Positions 1 to 4,715 of a stretch of 11,370 nt of DNA are shown here, in pieces. Source of the DNA: Betaproteobacteria bacterium (GTDB lineage: Bacteria; Pseudomonadota; Gammaproteobacteria; Burkholderiales; UBA9220); NCBI GenBank assembly GCA_020061285.1, contig JAGUYQ010000170.1, positions 1 to 11,370 on the forward strand, read 5' to 3'. The position numbers and the translations under genes were made by a program. The notes beneath the pieces were generated by a model. It did not search any database. It was not told the origin of the DNA and saw nothing but the letters and a program-made list of their open reading frames with translations. Numbering within the stretch: the stretch's first letter is position 1; every line of letters starts with the position of its first letter.

Positions 1-1
1 G

Positions 2-607
2 GTGATGGTGGTGGCCTTCACCCTGATGGTGCCGGCCATCATCGTCGGCGAGAAAAAAGCCAAGCTGAAGGAGATTTTCGTCTTCGCCGTGGGCCTGCTG
101 GTGGCGGTGGAGTTCGGCATGTTGGAGGCCTTCGGCCACTTCTGGGGCATCGTCGTCTTGCTGCTGGCTTTTTTCACCGCCTTCAACATCCTGGAAGCGT
201 CCCTGCCTTCCATCATCTCCAAGGTGGCCCCGGCCCGCTCCAAGGGTACCGCCATGGGCGTGTACAACACCTCCCAGTCCCTGGGGCTCTTCACCGGCGG
301 CGCGGCGGGCGGTCTGCTCTCCAGCCACTTCGGCTCCTTGGCGGTGTTCGTCTTTGGCGGCATCCTGATGCTGGTGTGGCTGGGGCTGGCCCTCACCATG
401 AAAAAGCCGCCGGCGGTGCGGACGAAGATGTATCACATCGACGCCGTGCGCCACGGCGACGCCGCGGACATCACCCGCCGCCTGCTGGCGCTGGAAGGCG
501 TGCGGGACGCGGCGGTGGTTCCGGAGGAGGGGGCGGCCTATCTCAAGGTGGATATGCACCGCTGGGATGAGGCCCAGGCAATGCAACTGATTGCGGCATT
601 CAAATAA
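2..607 (+). CDS. yajR: YajR-like MFS transporter, C-terminal part (5' truncated)
   Basis: This is the C-terminal 201 residues of an inner-membrane major facilitator superfamily transporter; the reading frame is open through the left window edge. Residues about 1-135 form several hydrophobic membrane segments (for example around VFAVGLLVAVEFGML, IVVLLLAFFTAFNIL and LAVFVFGGILMLVWLGLAL). The motif GTAMGVYNTSQSLGLFTGG between two helices is typical of the YajR branch. The last ~65 residues, after MKKPPAVRTK, form a small soluble ferredoxin-like domain (LEGVRDAAVV..EGAAYLKVD) matching the YAM domain at the C-terminus of E. coli YajR. The substrate of the family is not firmly known, and a drug or proton antiporter role is only suggested. 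The gene ends in TAA with no convincing terminator behind it. It looks unrelated to the downstream quorum-sensing and injection genes. Family assignment is firm; function is open. Confidence 0.85.
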   Translation: MMVVAFTLMVPAIIVGEKKAKLKEIFVFAVGLLVAVEFGMLEAFGHFWGIVVLLLAFFTAFNILEASLPSIISKVAPARSKGTAMGVYNTSQSLGLFTGGAAGGLLSSHFGSLAVFVFGGILMLVWLGLALTMKKPPAVRTKMYHIDAVRHGDAADITRRLLALEGVRDAAVVPEEGAAYLKVDMHRWDEAQAMQLIAAFK

Positions 608-927
608 AAACCGCTGCGGGGCTACGAGGAGAGAAGGCGGCGCCTTGCGATCAGTAAAAGGCACATGTTTGTTGCCACTGGCTTGGGCTGGCCAATTCTT
701 TGGCGTAAGGCGAAGTCAATAACTTAGGCCCTTGTATGCCTCGGCCCATAAAACGCCGGGGAAACGCGGCCGGCTCCCCCTCGTTCCCTGCCTCGGTGGA
801 TGGCTGCCGCCGTGTCGGCCACTGGGAGCGGCTCGCCTTGAATTGGGCAGCTATCGCCAGCCAGGTTGAACGTAAGCCGGTCCCCCTTTTTCTCGCCCAC
901 TCCTTGGGTACTATCGCGTAAAACCCG

Positions 928-958
928 CATTGGTCAAGCGGACTTACCTTGGCCGATG
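928..958 (+). other. Stem-loop upstream of luxR
   Basis: CATTGGTCAAG (928-938) can pair with CTTGGCCGATG (948-958) across a 9-base loop. The 11-bp stem includes two G-U wobbles, which would pair only in plus-strand RNA. No T-run follows, so it does not look like an intrinsic terminator. It could be part of an untranslated RNA or a chance structure. Confidence 0.3.
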
Positions 959-1006
959 CTAATCGGGTTAACGGTTTTCCGAAGATGCACATTAGGGTTG
1001 GCGCGA

Positions 1007-1035
1007 TTGCACAAAACGGATGCTATCCTCATAAT
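1007..1035 (+). promoter_or_regulatory. Putative sigma70-type promoter of luxR
   Basis: TTGCAC (1007-1012) and CATAAT (1030-1035) are separated by 17 bases. The -10 box matches five of six consensus bases; the -35 box is weak at three of six. Transcription would start near 1042 and leave a leader of roughly 85 bases before the luxR start. Confidence 0.4.
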
Positions 1036-1113
1036 TGAAATGGGTTTTGATTGATGACCCCGAAAATAAGAATGACGACCCGTGCGTGAGGGGGCAATTT
1101 GCGAGGCGGCAAC

Positions 1114-1120
1114 AGGGAGG
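1114..1120 (+). promoter_or_regulatory. Ribosome-binding site of luxR
   Basis: AGGGAGG lies five bases before ATG 1126 and decides this start over the upstream in-frame TTG at 1099. An ATG at 1121 is out of frame. Confidence 0.7.
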
Positions 1121-1125
1121 ATGGG

Positions 1126-1851
1126 ATGGCGCATTTCGAGGCATTGGTCGAAATGCTGGACAGCGATGGGGAACAGGCTTGGAGCAGTAAGCTTTTCGCC
1201 TTGGCAAACAGCCATGGGTTTGAGCAAACCTTGTTTGCCGTCGTGCCCAATCGGCAGGCGAGTCTGGAAACAGCCTTCCTGCGCAGCAATTATGCCCCCC
1301 GCTGGCGAAGTGCCTACGACGCGGGAAAGTTTCTGCACTTTGATCCCACGGTTGCTCATTGTGTCTGGAACACGTTGCCCCTTGTCTGGTCGCCCGAGAT
1401 TTTTGTGGCGCCTCGGCAGAGGGATATGTACGAGGAGGCTTCCGGGTATGGCATCCGTTCCGGGATAACGCTTCCCATTCATGGGCCGGAGGGCGAGTTG
1501 GGCATGATTTGCTTCGTTACGGATGCCACCCCCGGCAAGCGGTTTATGCAAGAGGCGAGACACTGTTTACCGGATTTGACGCTGCTTCGTGACTATGCAC
1601 TGGAATCTTCGAGGCGGTTTGCACGGCCCCTCAAGGAACCCGATCAGAAGATTCGCCTGACGCCCCGTGAGCTGGAGTGCTTGAAGTGGGCCATGATTGG
1701 CAAGTCCTCTTGGGAAATCGCTCAAATCCTGCATTGCTCCGAGGCGGCCGTTAATTTTCACATGGCCAACATCCGGCGCAAATTCGCGGTCACCACTCGT
1801 CAACAGGCCGTGGTAAAAGCCATTGGCCTAGGGTTGATCACTCCGGGGTGA
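1126..1851 (+). CDS. luxR: LuxR-family quorum-sensing transcriptional regulator
   Basis: This is a cytoplasmic acyl-homoserine-lactone receptor and DNA-binding activator of 241 residues, the usual length for the family. I chose ATG 1126 because AGGGAGG lies at 1114-1120, five bases upstream; an in-frame TTG at 1099 would add nine residues but has no better site. Residues about 10-165 are the autoinducer-binding domain. The ligand-pocket residues conserved in TraR/LasR are all present: W60, Y64, D73-P74, W88 and G113. Residues about 176-238 are a LuxR-type helix-turn-helix (LTPRELECLKW...SSWEIAQILHCSEAAVNFHMANIRRKF), with the conserved glutamate at 182 and glycine at 192. The 3' end overlaps the opposing rsaL-like gene by 24 bp, and luxI follows downstream, so it is a cognate receptor rather than an orphan (solo). 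Likely targets (inference) are the luxI promoter and the box at 2998-3017 in front of the eCIS operon. Confidence 0.93.
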   Translation: MAHFEALVEMLDSDGEQAWSSKLFALANSHGFEQTLFAVVPNRQASLETAFLRSNYAPRWRSAYDAGKFLHFDPTVAHCVWNTLPLVWSPEIFVAPRQRDMYEEASGYGIRSGITLPIHGPEGELGMICFVTDATPGKRFMQEARHCLPDLTLLRDYALESSRRFARPLKEPDQKIRLTPRELECLKWAMIGKSSWEIAQILHCSEAAVNFHMANIRRKFAVTTRQQAVVKAIGLGLITPG

Positions 1852-2100
1852 TTTCTCCTCCAATTTCCGCCGTTGCCGCGCCCGCCGCAGGTCGTTATCG
1901 CTGATCGCGCCATCAAGATACAGCTTCAATAAGATCGTAATCGGTCTAGGCATCTCTAACCCCAATTCGAAACGGCTGCCACGTGATTGGGTTACTCCGA
2001 ACCGTCCCCAGAATTTAGTCTGGCTTTCGCGTCGGGATGCGCGGAGCTCACGCAATTCCTCTGTACTAAGAATCCCCTTTTTCTTTGATTCGTTTTTCAT
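1828..2100 (-). CDS. RsaL-like helix-turn-helix regulator between luxR and luxI
   Basis: This is a small basic DNA-binding protein of 90 residues from the ATG at 2100. That start has AAAGGA eight bases upstream. An in-frame ATG at 2151 would add 17 lysine- and asparagine-rich residues but has no Shine-Dalgarno site. Residues about 14-62 are a XRE-type multi-helical HTH with the stretch FWGRFGVTQSRGSRFELG followed by MPRPITILL. To my knowledge this resembles RsaL of Pseudomonas, a repressor of lasI that also lies between lasR and lasI on the opposite strand. The C-terminal tail (RRARQRRKLEEKSPRSDQP) is highly charged. It is divergent from luxI, with a palindrome-rich intergenic region, and its stop lies inside the luxR 3' end, so convergent transcription could interfere with luxR. 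The likely job (inference) is negative feedback on luxI and its own gene. HTH identity is firm; the RsaL link rests on motif memory and position. Confidence 0.78.
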   Translation of the reverse strand: MKNESKKKGILSTEELRELRASRRESQTKFWGRFGVTQSRGSRFELGLEMPRPITILLKLYLDGAISDNDLRRARQRRKLEEKSPRSDQP

Positions 2101-2165
2101 TCGGCGATTCCTTTCTGTCGCTTCATTCCCTTTGTCCTGCTGCTTGCTCATGACGAAAAATAAGT

Positions 2166-2183
2166 CTGGTTCCTAGGGAACAG
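2166..2183. promoter_or_regulatory. Imperfect palindrome, candidate operator of the rsaL-like gene
   Basis: CTGGTTCCTAGGGAACAG is an 18-bp inverted repeat in which seven of nine base pairs are symmetric, centred on CCTAGG. It lies just upstream of the minus-strand HTH gene, where an autoregulatory site would be expected. No binding data can be inferred. Confidence 0.35.
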
Positions 2184-2213
2184 TCATTTTCGTACTCAGG
2201 TTTTGCCGCTTCA

Positions 2214-2233
2214 ACCTAGCAGACCTAATAGTT
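2214..2233 (+). promoter_or_regulatory. Degenerate lux/las-box-like site upstream of luxI
   Basis: ACCTAGCAGACCTAATAGTT fits the NNCT-N12-AGNN pattern of LuxR-type boxes, with six of ten pairs symmetric. A -10-like CATAAT lies at 2252-2257, which would place the box centre about 40 bases before the transcription start, close to the usual -42.5. The same bases can also be read as a tandem pair of 9-mers, ACCTAGCAG and ACCTAATAG. It is a weak match on its own. Confidence 0.35.
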
Positions 2234-2249
2234 ACGCGCGTAACCATTA
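2226..2249. promoter_or_regulatory. 24-bp near-perfect palindrome in the luxI promoter region
   Basis: The perfect core GTTACGCGCGTAAC (2231-2244) is flanked by TAATA and CATTA, giving 24 bp with a single asymmetric pair. It overlaps the position of the -35 element for the CATAAT at 2252-2257, as expected of a repressor or activator operator controlling luxI. TTACGC recurs at 2247-2252 and GTAACCA recurs at 2274-2280. Confidence 0.55.
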
Positions 2250-2250
2250 C

Positions 2251-2266
2251 GCATAATTATTTATGC
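2251..2266. repeat. Inverted repeat at the presumed luxI -10 region
   Basis: GCATAA (2251-2256) and TTATGC (2261-2266) are separated by TTAT. The left arm includes the -10-like CATAAT. A protein bound here would block luxI transcription, so it is another candidate site for the RsaL-like regulator, though it may be only AT-rich promoter DNA. Confidence 0.35.
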
Positions 2267-2299
2267 CTCCTGGGTAACCAATATACATGGGGGCAAAAA

Positions 2300-2890
2300 A
2301 TGTCGTACTCGATTCAAATCGCTTCGCGCGGGAATTTTCAAAGTAAAGATATTTGGGATATGCACCGGCTACGGGCAAAAGTGTTTAAGGATCGGATGGG
2401 GTGGGCGGTACCCATTATGAGCGGGATGGAAATTGACGGTTATGACGCCCTTGAGCCCTATTACATGGCGATAAGAGAAGCTGATCGGGAGTTGCGCGGG
2501 TGCTGGCGTCTTCTGCCAACGGAGGGGCCTTATATGCTGAAGGATTCGTTTCCTGAATTGCTTCATGGACAGCCCGCGCCCGAGAGCCCAAGGATTTGGG
2601 AATTGAGCCGGTTCGCCATCGAAACGGAAGGCCGGCAAGGCTTCGGGTTTGCCGACTTGGCGCTGGATGCCATGCGGGAGATTGTCCTGTTTGGCGACCG
2701 CATGGGCATTGAGCGTTATGTAACGGTTACCACCACCCCCATCGAGCGCCTTCTTAGGCGGGCGGGGATTGAAATTACGCGGTTCGGTCCTCCCATAAGG
2801 ATTGGTGTCGAAAATGCCGTTGCATTGGATATCGACATCGGGGAGAAAACCCACGAGTCGTTATTTGGCGGGATCGCCAAGGTCGCGTAA
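2300..2890 (+). CDS. luxI: LuxI-family acyl-homoserine-lactone synthase
   Basis: This 196-residue cytoplasmic enzyme makes N-acyl-homoserine lactone from S-adenosylmethionine and an acyl carrier protein-bound (or CoA-bound) acyl chain. All eight residues conserved across the LuxI family are visible at the canonical spacing: R25, F29, W35, D46, D49, R70, E101 and R104 (in HRLRAKVFKDRMGW, IDGYD, GCWRLLP and WELSRF). Length is typical. Start ATG 2300 is preceded by GGGGG at 2289-2293. Threonines T144-T146 in YVTVTTTPIERLL lie where EsaI/LasI-type enzymes carry the residue linked to 3-oxo-acyl preference, but the actual signal cannot be read from sequence. The gene is divergent from the rsaL-like regulator, lies downstream of luxR, and is followed 108 bp later by the lux-box-like site of the eCIS operon. 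Regulation is probably by LuxR autoinduction and RsaL-like repression (inference). Confidence 0.95.
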   Translation: MSYSIQIASRGNFQSKDIWDMHRLRAKVFKDRMGWAVPIMSGMEIDGYDALEPYYMAIREADRELRGCWRLLPTEGPYMLKDSFPELLHGQPAPESPRIWELSRFAIETEGRQGFGFADLALDAMREIVLFGDRMGIERYVTVTTTPIERLLRRAGIEITRFGPPIRIGVENAVALDIDIGEKTHESLFGGIAKVA

Positions 2891-2904
2891 GCCTCGGGTA
2901 AGCG

Positions 2905-2928
2905 GGTGCGTTTCCTGGGGAATGCACC
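2905..2928 (+). terminator. Hairpin just after luxI, possible weak terminator
   Basis: Fifteen bases after the luxI stop, GGTGCGTTTC can pair with GGAATGCACC across a four-base loop; the 10-bp stem includes two G-U pairs. There is no T-run after it, so it would be a poor intrinsic terminator. It may still stabilise the luxI 3' end and set it apart from the eCIS promoter downstream. Confidence 0.3.
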
Positions 2929-2997
2929 GCGCCCGATGCTTCGCAAAGACTCGATCGCCAACATGCCATCGGCGCCACTTCTGCGTTTGCGCGCGCA

Positions 2998-3017
2998 TCC
3001 TATCGGTATTGATAGGT
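2998..3017 (+). promoter_or_regulatory. Lux-box-like inverted repeat upstream of the eCIS operon
   Basis: The site is CCTATC-GGTATT-GATAGG (2999-3016), a perfect 6-bp inverted repeat with a 6-bp spacer that also satisfies NNCT-N12-AGNN for LuxR/LasR/RhlR binding. The 20-bp box ends 21 bases before TATGAT at 3039-3044. This matches, from memory, the spacing in the Vibrio fischeri luxI promoter and puts the box centre near -42.5 to -43.5. A poor -35 sequence at the expected place is typical of LuxR-dependent promoters. LuxR and LuxI are encoded immediately upstream. Confidence 0.6.
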
Positions 3018-3038
3018 GTTCGCCATTCGCATAAGTCC

Positions 3039-3044
3039 TATGAT
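3039..3044 (+). promoter_or_regulatory. -10 box of the putative eCIS operon promoter
   Basis: TATGAT matches five of six consensus bases. Transcription would start near 3050-3051, about 130 bases before the first eCIS gene. No good -35 hexamer lies 17 bases upstream, consistent with activator dependence through the box at 2998-3017. Confidence 0.5.
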
Positions 3045-3081
3045 TCCCAGTCAATCCACTAACGTCACAACATCAACGAAT

Positions 3082-3111
3082 GATGCCGCATTTATTAATG
3101 CCTAGGGCATC
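3082..3111 (+). other. Nested stem-loop in the eCIS mRNA leader
   Basis: GATGCC (3082-3087) pairs with GGCATC (3106-3111). Inside, GCATT (3088-3092) pairs with AATGC (3097-3101) around a TATT loop, leaving CTAG as a bulge. Together they give 11 stacked pairs about 30 bases after the predicted transcription start and 70 bases before the first gene. No T-run follows, so it is more likely a stabilising or translation-affecting structure than a terminator. Confidence 0.4.
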
Positions 3112-3181
3112 GCCTTGTGATTCCAGAGGTGGCCGCCTTGGATGGGATTCCAGCGATGCGCTTCTTGAGTGGGCGTGATAC

Positions 3182-3748
3182 ATGATTCACGCTGCGGTCT
3201 CTCATATAGCCAATCAACTGAACCAGTTCTTGAAAAGATCGTTCGATCTCAATGAGGACGTGGTTGTCATGTCCAATATCCTGGAACAGGACGGCACGCT
3301 GGCGCCGAATATAAGCAACAAGCTGGTCGTGTTCCTGGTCAACGTCGAGAAGGAGACGGCCTCTTCCCTTCAAGCCAAACCCAGCGGATTCGAGCGGTCT
3401 GCTTCAACGTATCCACCGGTCTTCTTGAACTTGTACGTCATGATCGCGGGGCATTTCGGCGCCAGCAATTATGCGGAGGCGCTCAAATTCCTGTCGAACA
3501 CGGTCAGTTTCTTTCAGCGCCAGCCGATATTTGACCATCAATTGACGCCGGATATGGACAAGCGGATCGATAAGCTCGTGTTGGACATAGAAAACCTGAA
3601 TATCCAAGACCTGAGCAGTCTATGGGGGGTGTTGAGCGGGAAGTATCTCCCCTCGATTCTTTACAAGGTGCGGATGGTTTCGTTCGATTCGGGCGATGTC
3701 AGAAGCCAGCTTTCCCCCATCAGGGGCTATCAGTCCTCGCTGGGCTGA
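3182..3748 (+). CDS. eCIS Pvc16 N-terminal (DUF4255) protein, putative tail terminator/cap
   Basis: This 188-residue protein matches the DUF4255 / Pvc16 N-terminal family, found almost only in contractile injection systems. In Afp and PVC particles, Afp16/Pvc16 caps the end of the tube and sheath and helps set particle length. Recognisable pieces are MIHAAVSHIANQLNQFLK at the N-terminus, PPVFLNLYVMIAGHF near residue 80, YAEALKFLSNTVSFFQRQPIF around 98-117, and LSSLWGVLSGKYLPSILYKVRM near 143-165. This is the short form with only the N-terminal domain. Start ATG 3182 lacks a clear Shine-Dalgarno site but fits the family's N-terminus; an in-frame upstream stop TGA lies just before it at 3176. 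It is the first gene of the operon, preceded by a leader of about 130 bases and the lux-box promoter, and is followed 11 bases later by an unrecognised gene. Confidence 0.88.
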   Translation: MIHAAVSHIANQLNQFLKRSFDLNEDVVVMSNILEQDGTLAPNISNKLVVFLVNVEKETASSLQAKPSGFERSASTYPPVFLNLYVMIAGHFGASNYAEALKFLSNTVSFFQRQPIFDHQLTPDMDKRIDKLVLDIENLNIQDLSSLWGVLSGKYLPSILYKVRMVSFDSGDVRSQLSPIRGYQSSLG

Positions 3749-3759
3749 GCGGGAACGCC

Positions 3760-4635
3760 ATGGGAACGTATCGGCCATTGTTCAGCGTTTCCGTGGGGCA
3801 TGGCTATTTTTCCGATGGGGAGTGGAAAGGGCTTGATTTCGTTCCGACGCCGGGAACGGTGAAGGTGATCGAAGGCGCCGACGTACTGGTAAGGCGGACG
3901 AACAGCGGGGTGGGGGTGTTTTATGGCGAGAACAGGTCCGATGCCCTGAGCCTTTACGCGGAAGACGCGAACGGAGTGTTGCGTTTCAGCTTTAAAGTCT
4001 ACGCGGGAGACAGGGCTTTCGCCAATTACACCTCGCCCGCCACGCGCAAGGACAACGCTATTTTGTCCTTTGACAACCGTGAAGCCGTCGGTGCCCCGGA
4101 AACCGGCAGGGTCAGGTTGTGCAAGGACGAATTCGTGTCCGAGAAAGACTTCAGGGATATGGACGCCCTCGTCGCCGAAGGCATCCTTTGCGAGAGGGAC
4201 AAACGAGTTCCGCCGGATTTCGTGGTGGCGGTTTCCATCAAGCTTGGAAAGGATGATTTGTTCGGCGATGCGGCCGCCTGGGTGCCACGGGATTGCTACG
4301 TCAAGTTCAATGCCCGGCAGTCGTTTTGGAGATATTTCTTGATGGGGGGCATGAACAGGAACAATCCCCTTATCGTCGATTTGGATAATCGGGTGGAATT
4401 CGAGTCCTGCGGTGAGGTGATGTTGCCGGGGAACAGGTCCGCCAAGGTGTTCCGGTCCAAGGAGCTAATTCCGGTCCTGGAGAAGTCAAGCTATCGGTTC
4501 CAGTTGAGAGAGCAGGGCCAAGGTGGCGGCCGGGTCCTCATCAAGAGATTGCCTGTCGCGTCGGAAAGCCGGCTTGGCCTGGACGTCATCGACGGCCAGA
4601 ACGAAATTGTTTTGGATGCGTATATAAATTGTTGA
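3760..4635 (+). CDS. Conserved-position eCIS protein of unknown function
   Basis: This is a 291-residue protein I cannot assign to a named family. I chose ATG 3760 because it lies 11 bases after the previous stop; the frame stays open back to an ATG at 3622, but that would overlap the Pvc16-like gene by 127 bases. No signal peptide, membrane helix or catalytic motif is visible. The composition suggests a beta-rich soluble protein with many short strands: SVSVGHGYFSDGEWKGLDFVPTP at the start, FSFKVYAGDRAFANYTS near 78-94, and FWRYFLMGGMNRNNPLIVDLDN near 189-210. It sits between the cap-like protein and the sheath in the same operon. Possible roles (speculative) are an accessory assembly factor, a second cap component or a particle-associated protein. 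Confidence is high that it is a gene, low on function. Confidence 0.8.
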   Translation: MGTYRPLFSVSVGHGYFSDGEWKGLDFVPTPGTVKVIEGADVLVRRTNSGVGVFYGENRSDALSLYAEDANGVLRFSFKVYAGDRAFANYTSPATRKDNAILSFDNREAVGAPETGRVRLCKDEFVSEKDFRDMDALVAEGILCERDKRVPPDFVVAVSIKLGKDDLFGDAAAWVPRDCYVKFNARQSFWRYFLMGGMNRNNPLIVDLDNRVEFESCGEVMLPGNRSAKVFRSKELIPVLEKSSYRFQLREQGQGGGRVLIKRLPVASESRLGLDVIDGQNEIVLDAYINC

Positions 4636-4703
4636 ATTGATGAGAAGTGTGTGTTGCATGTGTTTCAGGGTGAGTGTCAAGTTCAGGCGGATAGTTAACT
4701 AAG

Positions 4704-4711
4704 AAAGGGAG
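4704..4711 (+). promoter_or_regulatory. Strong ribosome-binding site of the sheath gene
   Basis: AAAGGGAG ends four bases before ATG 4716. It is one of the best Shine-Dalgarno sites in the operon, as expected for the most abundant structural protein, and supports ATG 4716 over the ATG at 4725. Confidence 0.65.
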
Positions 4712-4715
4712 CTAC

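Larger units (their letters stand above)
608..1125. other. Long intergenic region without a convincing gene
   Basis: About 500 bases separate the transporter from luxR. Short open frames exist on both strands, the longest on the minus strand from 992 to 651, but none has a convincing ribosome-binding site or a domain I recognise. In several overlapping frames the translations look like the short proteins often predicted in noncoding or repetitive GC-rich DNA. The right end holds a likely luxR promoter (1007-1035) and a stem-loop (928-958). The rest is unexplained. Confidence 0.5.

Noticed and set aside
633..645. AAGGC-GGC-GCCTT hairpin after the transporter gene as a terminator
   Set aside because: Stem is only five pairs and no T-run follows.
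651..992. 113-residue minus-strand frame before luxR
   Set aside because: No ribosome-binding site, no recognised domain, and neighbouring frames are equally open; kept only as part of the unexplained intergenic region.
2719..2731. GTAACGGTTAC palindrome inside luxI resembling the upstream operator
   Set aside because: It encodes conserved residues of the enzyme (VTVTT) and is shorter than the upstream site; probably coincidence.
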